From: Actinomycetes bacterium
GTDB lineage: Bacteria > Actinomycetota > Acidimicrobiia > Acidimicrobiales > RAAP-2
Reading direction: 5' to 3'
Length of the DNA: 10,684 nt
NCBI GenBank assembly: GCA_021787255.1
Contig: JAJYMD010000450.1
Location: 1 to 10,684 of the forward strand
This document shows, piece after piece, positions 1 to 6,332 of the stretch. The position numbers were made by a program, and so were the translations under genes. The number at the start of each line of letters is the position of its first letter. The first letter of the stretch is position 1. Under the pieces are notes generated by a model. It worked only from the letters and a program-made list of their open reading frames with translations, had not been told where the DNA came from and ran no database searches.

Positions 1-903
1 TCTACCTTGCCCTCCGCGAAGGTCGCGCACCGCTTCGGCTACGCGCTCGTCGAAGGTGCCGGGGGCGCGCCGGACATCTTCAAGCAGCACCTCGACAACG
101 TCTTCGACGTCTCCTATCCCGTCGCGACAGGCCTGACGCCCTTCGCCAAGTGGATCGCGTCGATGCCGAAGTCCAAGCGGCCCACGACGGCCGCGTACGC
201 GACGATCACAACAATCTTCACCTCGTCCGCGTTCCCGACTGCACGCTCGATCCTCGAGAAGGCGGGAGTGAAGACCGTCTACACAAAGGTGTTCCCGACA
301 GAGACGACCGACTTCACCCCGATCGCGGACGCGATGGCCGCGAGCAAGGCGCAGATCGCCCTCGTCGGGTCGGTCGACGTCCCGACCGTCTCCGCCTTCA
401 TGAGCGCCTTCGAGACGGCTCATTACAACCCGAAGGCCCTGATCTTCACCTCCGGTCCAGACGAAGGCGCGACGTTCCTGAAAGCCGTCGGCACAAAGAA
501 CGCCATCGGGATCATGAACCCGAACGGCTGGTACCCGGGGATCAAGAACCCCCTCAGCGAGGCGATGGTGAAGGAGTACATCAAGACGTACGGCGGCACC
601 GCGACGGACGTCACCGCGACAACCGCGGAGGCGTACTCGGTCGGTGAGGTCCTTACGCAGGCCGTGGACGCGACGCACAGCCTCACAAACAAGAAGATCA
701 TCCAGTACCTGCACAGCGGCAAGACCATGACGTCGGTGCAAGGTCCCGTGAAGTTCAACGCTCTCGGGGAGAACGTCGACGGGCTGGTCTTCTGCTTCCA
801 GTGGCAACTGGTGCATGGCAAGCCGACACTGGTCCAGGTGCTGCCTACGAACGCCGTGGGCTCCGTGCGCCCCTTGTACCCGAAGCCCCCGTGGAGCAGT
901 TGA
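1..903 (+). CDS. HAAT-family ABC transporter solute-binding protein (C-terminal part, 5' truncated by window edge)
   Basis: This is the extracytoplasmic binding protein of a branched-chain amino-acid-type (HAAT/Liv) importer. It would capture the substrate outside the membrane and deliver it to the permeases encoded next. About 300 codons are visible, open from the first base to a TGA at 901-903. The signal peptide and most of the first lobe lie outside the window, so a TTG at position 7 is not a real start. Family-like features are the AEAYSVGEVLTQAV helix, a 'VQGPVKFNALGENVDG' stretch followed by 'FQWQLVHGKPTLVQVLP', and a proline-rich end 'LYPKPPW', all typical of the C-terminal lobe of Peripla_BP_6 proteins. 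The gene is immediately followed by permease and ATPase genes on the same strand. The substrate cannot be read from the sequence. Leucine-type amino acids are the default, but urea, amides and aromatic compounds are also carried by this family. Confidence 0.88.
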   Translation, partial: STLPSAKVAHRFGYALVEGAGGAPDIFKQHLDNVFDVSYPVATGLTPFAKWIASMPKSKRPTTAAYATITTIFTSSAFPTARSILEKAGVKTVYTKVFPTETTDFTPIADAMAASKAQIALVGSVDVPTVSAFMSAFETAHYNPKALIFTSGPDEGATFLKAVGTKNAIGIMNPNGWYPGIKNPLSEAMVKEYIKTYGGTATDVTATTAEAYSVGEVLTQAVDATHSLTNKKIIQYLHSGKTMTSVQGPVKFNALGENVDGLVFCFQWQLVHGKPTLVQVLPTNAVGSVRPLYPKPPWSS

Positions 904-924
904 CGCAGCCTGCAAGCCACCCGT

Positions 925-962
925 TCGGCTCCCCTGGCCGCCAGCGGTAGCCGGGGGGCCGG
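925..962 (+). promoter_or_regulatory. Intercistronic stem-loop between binding-protein and permease genes
   Basis: GGCTCCCC at 927-934 pairs with GGGGGGCC at 953-960 (8 bp, one G-T wobble). The stem extends by C926-G961 and a T925-G962 wobble. The 18-nt interior can fold further (GGC 936-938 with GCC 950-952, and CGC with GCG inside). It lies 22 nt after the stop codon and 48 nt before the next start, with no T-run behind it. In binding-protein-dependent transporter operons such structures commonly stop 3' exonuclease decay or cause partial termination, so the binding protein is made in excess. That role is inference here. Confidence 0.5.
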
Positions 963-1009
963 CGGGTGCCCGGCGACGAAGGGGCGAAGGAACTGAAGGA
1001 CGGATCGGG

Positions 1010-1891
1010 ATGGGCACGCTGCTCGTCGAAGCGTTGATCGACGGGGTGCTGACCGGCGGGCTGTACGCGCTCATGGCCGCCGGCCTCACCCTCATCTTCG
1101 GCATGCTCGAGATCATCAACATCGCCCAGGGCATCTTCGTGGTGCTCGGGTCCTACCTCAGCTACGCGCTCTGGGCGCACCTGGGGATCGACCCGTTCCT
1201 CGGGCTCCTTATCACGGTCCCCGCCCTCTTCTTCGTGGGTGTCGGCGCGGAGTGGGCCTTCCTGCGCCGTCTCGGAGACCGAGACCGCGTCTCGATGTCC
1301 ATCCTGGTGACGTACGCGATCTCGCTCGTCATCGAGGGTATCCTCGACATCGTCTTCGGGACGACATTCGTGCAGATCCGACCCTCGTACTCGACGAGCA
1401 CGTGGCACGTCTTCGGCTTCTACCTGCCCGACATCTATGTCTACGGCTTCGCCTTGGCGGTCGTGCTCTTGGCGGCACTGTTCGCCCTGATGTACCGAAC
1501 CCGCTTCGGGGCAAGCCTGCGAGCGGCGCTGCAGGACCGGACCGCGGCCTCGCTGATCGGGGTCAACGTCAAGCGGGTGTCGACGATCACCTTCGGTATC
1601 GGCGTCGCGGCGACGGCAGCGGGCGGCATGGTCTTCGGCGTGACGAACGGCTTCAACGCGAACAGCAGCTTGGACCTGATCTCGCGCCTGCTCGCGATCG
1701 TCGTCCTCGGCGGGCTCGGGAGCATGGGGGGCGCGATGGGCGCCGCCTTGGCGATGCTGGTGATCGAGGACGTCGTAGCCGTCGTCTGGTCACCCGTCTG
1801 GTCGCCGGTCATCTACTTCCTGGCGCTGCTCGTGGTGCTGTCCGTCCGGCCACAGGGTCTGTTCGGCAAGGTCGCGGCAAGGGCGCAGTGA
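1010..1891 (+). CDS. livH: HAAT ABC transporter permease, LivH-like
   Basis: Inner-membrane permease of the importer, 293 residues, a usual LivH length. It would form one half of the translocation channel with the product of the next gene. Recognisable family stretches are the N-terminal 'GLYALMAAGLTLIFGMLEII' followed by NIAQG, the cytoplasmic coupling segment 'ALQDRTAASLIGVNVKRV', the glycine-rich 'VVLGGLGSMGGAMGAALAML', and the C-terminal 'VRPQGLFG'. The protein is almost entirely hydrophobic with about eight likely membrane spans. The ATG at 1010 is chosen because GAAGGA at 995-1000 sits 9 nt upstream and the family N-terminus begins there. An in-frame extension back to 815 would run through the preceding gene and the stem-loop and is not credible. 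The symbol reflects family; the substrate is not proven. Confidence 0.9.
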   Translation: MGTLLVEALIDGVLTGGLYALMAAGLTLIFGMLEIINIAQGIFVVLGSYLSYALWAHLGIDPFLGLLITVPALFFVGVGAEWAFLRRLGDRDRVSMSILVTYAISLVIEGILDIVFGTTFVQIRPSYSTSTWHVFGFYLPDIYVYGFALAVVLLAALFALMYRTRFGASLRAALQDRTAASLIGVNVKRVSTITFGIGVAATAAGGMVFGVTNGFNANSSLDLISRLLAIVVLGGLGSMGGAMGAALAMLVIEDVVAVVWSPVWSPVIYFLALLVVLSVRPQGLFGKVAARAQ

Positions 1892-1924
1892 CGCCGCGAT
1901 GAGCGAGCAGAAGGACCTGGCGCG

Positions 1925-3082
1925 GTGAACGGCGGCCTGCTCGGCGGAAGTGCCGCCCTGACCGGCACAGCGCCGTCGGGAGCGACGCCCGAGGGGCCGG
2001 GACAACCTGCGCGCGGCGTGCCCTGGGCGAAGGTCTGCACCTGGTTGGCGATGGCGCTCGTGGTGCTCGCGTTCCCGGTCGTCTTCCCGACACCCGCGGT
2101 GACGTCGATCGCCTTCTTCTCGGTCATCTTCATGGCGGCGGCGACCGCCTGGAACACCTTCTCGGGGTATTCGGGCTACATCAGCATCGGGCACGCGGTC
2201 TTCTTCGGCAGCGGCGCCTACACCCTCGCGCTGCTCGCCGTCCACCTGAACCTGGCAGGCGGCATGGGCATCTTCTGGCTCGTGCCGGTCGCCGGCGCCG
2301 TCGCGATGGCGATCGCAGTGCCGTTCGGCCTCGTCGCGTTGCGCACCCGACGCCACACCTTCGTCGTGATGACGATCGCGGCGTTCTTCGTCTTCCAGCT
2401 TCTCGCGTACAACCTCTCGTCGTTCACCCAGGGCTCGGCCGGGGTCTCCCTCCCCACACCCCCATGGACAGCCACGGGGTTCAACCAGCGCTTCTACTAC
2501 GTCGCCGTCGCCGTGCTCGTCGTCGCGTTGGGGCTGTCCGTCGCCGTGCGGCGTTCCCGGTTCGGCCTTCAGCTGCTCGCCATCAGGGACGACGAGGACC
2601 GGGCCGCCGGCCTCGGGGTGAAGACCACGCGAGTAAAGCTCACCGCTTTCGTCCTCTCGGCGTTCTCCGTCGGCATGGCAGGGGCGGTGTGGGCGTACTT
2701 CCTCGGCGAGATCCACCCCCAGTTCGCCTTCACAGCGCTGTTCGACCTGTCGGTCGCGATCATGTGCTTCCTCGGCGGCTTTGGCACGATCACCGGTCCG
2801 CTGCTCGGCGCAGCCCTGCTGGAGTCGCTCCAGCAGTACTTCACCATCCAGTACTCTGCGGACAATCTCTACTTGATCGCCTACGGCGTGCTGTTCCTCG
2901 CGGTCATCGCATTGCTCCCCCGTGGAGTCATCCCCACCGTGTCTGGTGCCTACCGGGACTGGCAGGATCGGCGCCTCCAACGACGCGTCGAGACGGTGGC
3001 CCGATCCGCCGGTGCCACGGGGCCGCCTGGGGTGCCGGTCCTCGAGCGCGCTGCGTCGAGCGCCCGGGCTCAGGAGCGCTGA
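1925..3082 (+). CDS. livM: HAAT ABC transporter permease, LivM-like
   Basis: Second inner-membrane permease, 385 residues. Family signatures are 'GYSGYISIGHAVFFG' (residues 81-95), the coupling region 'LAIRDDEDRAAGLGVKTTRV', and 'LGGFGTITGPLLGAALLES'. About 35 polar residues precede the first membrane span. After the last span there is a roughly 45-residue charged, Ala/Arg-rich cytoplasmic tail. The GTG start at 1925 has AAGGA at 1911-1915, 9 nt upstream. A chance 9-codon ATG frame (1899-1928) ends over this GTG. The gene starts 33 nt after the livH stop, and its TGA overlaps the ATG of the next gene by one base, so translational coupling is likely. It would pair with the LivH-like subunit and bind the two ATPases. 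Confidence 0.9.
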   Translation: MNGGLLGGSAALTGTAPSGATPEGPGQPARGVPWAKVCTWLAMALVVLAFPVVFPTPAVTSIAFFSVIFMAAATAWNTFSGYSGYISIGHAVFFGSGAYTLALLAVHLNLAGGMGIFWLVPVAGAVAMAIAVPFGLVALRTRRHTFVVMTIAAFFVFQLLAYNLSSFTQGSAGVSLPTPPWTATGFNQRFYYVAVAVLVVALGLSVAVRRSRFGLQLLAIRDDEDRAAGLGVKTTRVKLTAFVLSAFSVGMAGAVWAYFLGEIHPQFAFTALFDLSVAIMCFLGGFGTITGPLLGAALLESLQQYFTIQYSADNLYLIAYGVLFLAVIALLPRGVIPTVSGAYRDWQDRRLQRRVETVARSAGATGPPGVPVLERAASSARAQER

Positions 3083-3912
3083 TGGCGCTTCTCGAGGTGC
3101 AAGGCGTCTCGAAGGCGTTCGGCGGGCTGATCGCGCTCGACGACTGCTCGCTCAGCGTCGAGGAGGGCGAGGTCGCGGGGCTGATCGGCCCGAACGGCTC
3201 GGGCAAGACGACGCTGTTCAACGTGATCACCGGGTACGTGCGCCCCGATCGCGGGAGCGTGCGGCTGAGGGGCGCAGACATCACGGGCGCCTCTCCGGCC
3301 AGGGTGTTCGGCCTCGGATTGGGCAGGACCTTCCAGCAGGCGCGGATCTTCGACCGTCTGAGCGTGCTCGAGAACATGCTCGTCGCGACCCAGCGCCAGG
3401 AGGGATGGCTCCGCAGCGTCGTCAAGGGCCAGTCGTCGCCCAAAGAACGGGCCCGCGCCGGCGAGCTGCTCCAGTTCGTCGGGCTCGAGCGCCTCGCACG
3501 CCTCCCCGCGGGCAACCTCTCCTTCGGGCAGCGCAAGCTCCTCGAGCTTGCGTACGTGCTCGTCGCAGACCCGCAGATCATCCTGCTCGACGAGCCTGCG
3601 GGCGGGGTGAACCCGACCCTCATCAACCTCATCGCCGCCCGCATTCGCACCCTGAACGACGCCGGTGCGGGAAAGACCTTCCTCGTCGTCGAGCACAACA
3701 TGGAGTTCGTCATGGGCTTGTGCGACACCGTCACGGTGATGCACCAGGGGGCTGCCATCGTGTCCGGGAGCCCGGACATGGTCCGGGAGGACCCACGCGT
3801 GCTCGACGCGTACCTCGGGGGCTCCGACGACGAGCTCTTCGAGCCGGAGCCCGAGCCCGAAGGCGGAGCCGAGACCCGGCTCGGCGCGGTCGACGGCCGA
3901 TCGAGGACCTGA
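3082..3912 (+). CDS. livG: HAAT ABC transporter ATP-binding protein, LivG-like
   Basis: Cytoplasmic ATPase that powers import, 276 residues. In order: Walker A GPNGSGKTT (36-44), Q-loop glutamine in 'TFQQARIF' (about 85), ABC signature in the LivG-style form LSFGQ (146-150, not LSGGQ), Walker B IILLDE (166-171), and H-loop VEHN with His205. The insert 'EGWLRSVVKGQSSPKE' between Q-loop and signature is where LivG proteins vary. The tail (about 245-276) is acidic and Pro/Glu-rich ('FEPEPEPEGGAE') and is not part of the ATPase fold. The ATG overlaps the livM stop (TGATG), with CAGGAG at 3071-3076 just upstream. It probably forms a heterodimer with the next gene product. All catalytic motifs are intact. 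Confidence 0.93.
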   Translation: MALLEVQGVSKAFGGLIALDDCSLSVEEGEVAGLIGPNGSGKTTLFNVITGYVRPDRGSVRLRGADITGASPARVFGLGLGRTFQQARIFDRLSVLENMLVATQRQEGWLRSVVKGQSSPKERARAGELLQFVGLERLARLPAGNLSFGQRKLLELAYVLVADPQIILLDEPAGGVNPTLINLIAARIRTLNDAGAGKTFLVVEHNMEFVMGLCDTVTVMHQGAAIVSGSPDMVREDPRVLDAYLGGSDDELFEPEPEPEGGAETRLGAVDGRSRT

Positions 3913-3916
3913 GCGA

Positions 3917-4723
3917 GTGCCTGCACCTCCCCTGAACGGCGCGGACCGACCTGTCGCACGGGCCCCGCTGCTCGCCTTCCGCGGCGTCTGCGCGGGGTAC
4001 GGCGGTGCCGACATCCTGCACCAGGTGACCTTCGACGTTCCCGAGGGCGGCCTGACCTGCGTGGTGGGGCCCAACGGCGCCGGGAAGTCGACGCTGCTCG
4101 GCACGGTGAGCGGCATCGTCAAGTGCCGAGCCGGCGACGTCGTGTTCCGCGGCGAGCCGCTCGGCAAGGCCTCGCCCCGCCGGCGTCTCGAGCTCGGGAT
4201 CGTCCAGGTGCCCCAGAACCACAGTCTCTTTCGCGAGATGACGGTCCGCGAGAACGTCGAGCTCGGCGGCTTCATCTTGAAGGATCGTGCGCTGGTGAGG
4301 AAGCGCTACGAGCAGATCGCCGAGACGATCCCCGTGGTCGCCGAGCGTGCGAAGCACAAGGCGGGCAGCCTCTCGGGTGGCCAGCAGCGTCTCGTCGAGT
4401 TCGCCCGCTGCCTCATGCTGGATCCCGCGCTCGTCGTGCTCGACGAGCCGTCGATGGGCCTCGACCCGCGCACCCGTAGAACCGTGTTCGAGACCGTGCG
4501 GACTCTCCACCGCAGCGGCCGCACGATCCTGCTCGTCGAGCAGAACGCGCGAGCGGGGCTCCGGCTCTCCACGCACGGCGTCGTCCTGGAAAACGGGCAG
4601 GTTCGGCTGACAGGCAGCGGGCGTGACGTGCTCGAGAACCCCGAAATCGGCGCGCTCTTCCTCGGCGGCTCCCCGCGCTCGGCGACCGGTTCAGCCGAAA
4701 GGACGGCCCAGCCGGCTTCCTGA
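3917..4723 (+). CDS. livF: HAAT ABC transporter ATP-binding protein, LivF-like
   Basis: Second cytoplasmic ATPase of the importer, 268 residues. Walker A is GPNGAGKST (51-59), the Q-loop is in 'VPQNHSLF' (Gln100), the signature is canonical LSGGQ (152-156), and Walker B is LVVLDE (172-177). The switch position is Gln209 in 'LLVEQNAR' in place of His, which is normal for LivF and separates it from the LivG paralogue. The GTG start has GAGGA at 3903-3907, 9 nt upstream, and begins 4 nt after the livG stop. A proline-rich N-terminal extension of about 16 residues precedes the fold. It is the last gene of the importer operon, ending 81 bp before the stop codon of the convergent lacI-type gene. 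Confidence 0.93.
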   Translation: MPAPPLNGADRPVARAPLLAFRGVCAGYGGADILHQVTFDVPEGGLTCVVGPNGAGKSTLLGTVSGIVKCRAGDVVFRGEPLGKASPRRRLELGIVQVPQNHSLFREMTVRENVELGGFILKDRALVRKRYEQIAETIPVVAERAKHKAGSLSGGQQRLVEFARCLMLDPALVVLDEPSMGLDPRTRRTVFETVRTLHRSGRTILLVEQNARAGLRLSTHGVVLENGQVRLTGSGRDVLENPEIGALFLGGSPRSATGSAERTAQPAS

Positions 4724-4804
4724 CCACAAGACGCGCCGTTCTGTCCGAGCCAGCCGGCGAGGCACGCGGAGGCTCCAGGGGTCGCAGGGTCGAGAGGTGA
4801 GGCG

Positions 4805-5845
4805 TCAGGTCGCTTCCCTGCGCGCCTGCGCAGGGGCGGTGGACCCGCGCACGACGAGGCGCGGCGCGAGGCTCACCACCTCGACGGGGCTTTCCGGATC
4901 ACGCAGGCGACGGAGCAGGAGCTCAGCAGCTCGGACGCCGAGCTCGTAGTGCGGGATCCGCACGGTGGTGAGCGGCGGGCTCACGCGGTCGATGAACGGC
5001 ATGTCGTTGTACCCCACGATCGAGACATCCGCCGGGCACGCGAGACCGGCGCGCTCCACCGCGGAGTAGCAGCCGAGCGCGAGCATGTCGTTGCCGGCGA
5101 CGATCGCAGAGGGACGGTCGTGCATCCTGAGCAGCTCGCGTGCGCCGAGCTCTCCCTCGGCGATGGAGAAGCTCTCCGAGAAGCGCACCCACCGGGCGTC
5201 GGCCGCGATGCCGCTCGCCGCCATCGCCGAGACGAACCCGCCGTAGCGCGCGTACCCGGTCGAGATCTCCTGGGGACCCGCGACGTGGGCGATCCGCACG
5301 TGACCCAGGCTCCGCAGATGGTCGACGACCATGCCGATGCCGGCCGCGTCGTCAACCGAGACCGATGAGAACGCTCGGTCCTCGACGACCCGGTTCACGA
5401 GCACGACGGGGATCCCTTCCTCGTCGAGCTCCGCGATGCCCATGTCGTGCCTTCGGGCCGTGGCAAGGACGAGCCCGTCGACCCGACGGTCGACCATGCC
5501 CTCGAAGATGCGGCGCTGGCGGTCCGGGTCGCTCTCGGTGTTGGCGAGCAGCGCGACGTACCCGTCTTGGAACAGCCGGTCCTCCACGCCGCGCACCATC
5601 GGAGGGAAGAGCGGGTTGTTGATGTCAGGGATGACGATCCCCACCGAATGCGTGCGTCGCGTCTTGAAGCTGCGTGCAAGGAGGTTCGGCTTGTAGCCGA
5701 GCCGGTTCGCGACCTCGAGCACCCGCTCGACGGTCTCCATGCGGACGAGCGACCTGGTCTCGTCGTTCAGCGCACGCGACGCCGTGCCCGGATGCACGCC
5801 AGCGGCTTGCGCCACTTCTCGCAGCGTCACGGCGTCTCTTGGCAC
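4805..5845 (-). CDS. LacI-family transcriptional regulator
   Basis: DNA-binding repressor with a sugar-binding-protein-like effector domain, 346 residues from the chosen start, a normal LacI size. The N-terminus 'VTLREVAQAAGVHPGTASRAL' is the LacI helix-turn-helix, followed by 'ANRLGYKPNLLARSFKTRRT' (third helix and hinge) and 'VGIVIPDINNPLFPP', the start of the effector domain. The domain is complete: 'SVDDAAGIGMVVDHLRSLGH', 'SAIVAGNDMLALGCYSAVER', 'VSIVGYNDMPFIDRVSPPLT'. The GTG at 5845 gives the usual short arm before the HTH and has GGAGG 4 nt upstream. An ATG at 5911 would add 22 residues with a weak ribosome site. Longer readings pass through the 29-bp repeat array and are artefacts. 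It is convergent with the importer operon and divergent from the two-component operon. Target genes and effector cannot be told from sequence. Confidence 0.92.
   Translation of the reverse strand: MPRDAVTLREVAQAAGVHPGTASRALNDETRSLVRMETVERVLEVANRLGYKPNLLARSFKTRRTHSVGIVIPDINNPLFPPMVRGVEDRLFQDGYVALLANTESDPDRQRRIFEGMVDRRVDGLVLATARRHDMGIAELDEEGIPVVLVNRVVEDRAFSSVSVDDAAGIGMVVDHLRSLGHVRIAHVAGPQEISTGYARYGGFVSAMAASGIAADARWVRFSESFSIAEGELGARELLRMHDRPSAIVAGNDMLALGCYSAVERAGLACPADVSIVGYNDMPFIDRVSPPLTTVRIPHYELGVRAAELLLRRLRDPESPVEVVSLAPRLVVRGSTAPAQARREAT
4816..4835. terminator. Perfect 8-bp hairpin at the convergent livF/lacI end
   Basis: CCCTGCGC (4816-4823) and GCGCAGGG (4828-4835) are exact inverted repeats around a 4-nt GCCT loop. 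The hairpin lies 93 bp downstream of livF and inside the last codons of the repressor gene read on the other strand. There is no T-run on either side, so it is not a classical intrinsic terminator, although high-GC actinobacteria often use hairpins without T-tracts. A role in stopping read-through from the importer operon is inference. Confidence 0.35.
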
Positions 5846-5884
5846 CCTGCCTCCAACCGCCTCTCGAACTGCTGCCCCGGGTGA

Positions 5885-5908
5885 CGATATCGCGCCCGCC
5901 GATCGGCG
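5885..5908. promoter_or_regulatory. Two adjacent palindromes upstream of the lacI-type gene, candidate operator
   Basis: CGATATCG (5885-5892) and the perfect 12-bp palindrome CGCCGATCGGCG (5897-5908) lie 40-63 bp upstream of the repressor GTG. That is a plausible place for autoregulation by a dimeric LacI protein. The centres are AT, not the CG typical of LacI operators, and 12-bp GC-rich palindromes occur by chance, so this is tentative. Confidence 0.25.
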
Positions 5909-6035
5909 CATGGTTCCAAGACGCTGTCCGCGATCGCACAGCTCTCCGTGCCGCGCGCCGAGTGGCGCTCCTGCCCGGCAGGACGAGCACCTGCCGGATA
6001 GGTTCTTCCCGGTGCACGCTCGAGCCTTGCCCGGC

Positions 6036-6192
6036 GGCGCCGCCCGGGAAGTCCCGGCCGGTGGGGCGCCGCCCTGGAAGTCCTGGCCGGTGGGGCGCCG
6101 CCCTGGAAGTCCCGGCCGGTGGGGCGCCGCCCTGGAAGTCCCGGCCGGTGGGGTGCCGCCCGGGAAGTCCTGGCCGGTGGGGTGCCGCCCTG
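6036..6192. repeat. 29-bp tandem repeat array, five full copies plus a partial
   Basis: Five head-to-tail copies begin at 6048, 6077, 6106, 6135 and 6164, exactly 29 bp apart, preceded by a 12-bp partial copy (6036-6047). Each copy starts GAAGTCC, contains CCGGCCGG-like and GGGGCGCCGCCC-like segments, and ends at 6076, 6105, 6134, 6163 and 6192. Variation is limited to three positions: base 8 (C or T), base 20 (C in copies 1-3, T in copies 4-5) and base 28 (T, or G in copy 4). Copies 1 and 3 are identical. There are no spacers, so it is not a CRISPR array. The 29-bp period is not a multiple of three, so a reading frame crossing it cycles through all three phases. It lies between divergent genes and has no assigned function. 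Confidence 0.95.
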
Positions 6193-6216
6193 ACCGGCTG
6201 GTGACCGTCGTGCTCC

Positions 6217-6240
6217 GATACCGTTTTCGTTCGCAATGAT
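6217..6240 (+). promoter_or_regulatory. A/T-richer patch upstream of the response-regulator operon, possible promoter region
   Basis: Fourteen of 24 bases are A or T in otherwise very GC-rich DNA, including TTTTCGTT and a -10-like AATGAT at 6235-6240. No properly spaced -35 box was found on either strand. If AATGAT is the -10 box, the operon would have a leader of roughly 85 nt. It is reported as the most promoter-like stretch of the gap only. Confidence 0.25.
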
Positions 6241-6267
6241 TGCCCCGCTCGCCTACGCGCAGCGTCG

Positions 6268-6287
6268 GCCCGAACGAGCCCGAACGA
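6268..6287 (+). promoter_or_regulatory. Perfect 10-bp direct repeat, candidate response-regulator binding site
   Basis: GCCCGAACGA occurs twice head-to-tail (6268-6277 and 6278-6287), 46-65 bp before the regulator GTG. OmpR/PhoB-type regulators bind direct repeats spaced about one helical turn, so autoregulation is plausible. The core CGAACGA also appears on the other strand at 6227-6233. Binding is inference. Confidence 0.35.
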
Positions 6288-6332
6288 AGGAGAGCCCAGG
6301 GGCGAGCCCCCGAGGACACGGGAGGACCGCAG

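Larger units (their letters stand above)
5846..6332. other. Divergent intergenic region with palindromes and a tandem-repeat array
   Basis: This 487-bp gap separates the repressor gene (leftward) from the response-regulator gene (rightward). From left to right it holds the repressor ribosome site, two palindromes (5885-5908), a 13-bp inverted repeat (CCTGCC at 5970-5975, GGCAGG at 5977-5982), the 29-bp repeat array (6036-6192), an A/T-richer patch (6217-6240), a 10-bp direct repeat (6268-6287), and the regulator ribosome site (GGAGGA at 6321-6326). Open frames cross it on both strands only because GC-rich repeats lack stops; none has a start with a ribosome site or a recognisable domain. Promoters for both genes should lie here, but no clear -35/-10 pair was found. 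Confidence 0.6.

Noticed and set aside
1899..1928. Nine-codon leader ORF (MSEQKDLAR) ending over the livM GTG start
   Set aside because: There is no ribosome site at useful spacing, and the frame merely spans the livM ribosome site; chance is sufficient.
1790..2980. 396-codon open frame on the - strand opposite livM
   Set aside because: Composition is extreme (Arg, Glu, Asp, Gly, His), there is no domain, and it lies opposite a well-supported permease gene. It is a frame shadow caused by high GC.
3731..4576. 281-codon - strand frame opposite livG/livF
   Set aside because: It is antisense to ATPase genes with intact catalytic motifs, and its composition is typical of GC-rich frame shadows.
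4724..4804. Terminator in the livF-lacI gap proper
   Set aside because: Only a 5-bp CGCCG/CGGCG match with a long loop was found; the stronger hairpin is at 4816-4835, inside the repressor gene.
6036..6192. CRISPR array
   Set aside because: The 29-bp repeats are directly abutting with no spacers, and no cas gene is present.
5739..6239. Proline/glycine-rich repeat protein encoded across the 29-bp array (either strand)
   Set aside because: The 29-bp period shifts phase each copy, all frames are open because GC-rich repeats lack stops, and no start with a ribosome site leads into the array.
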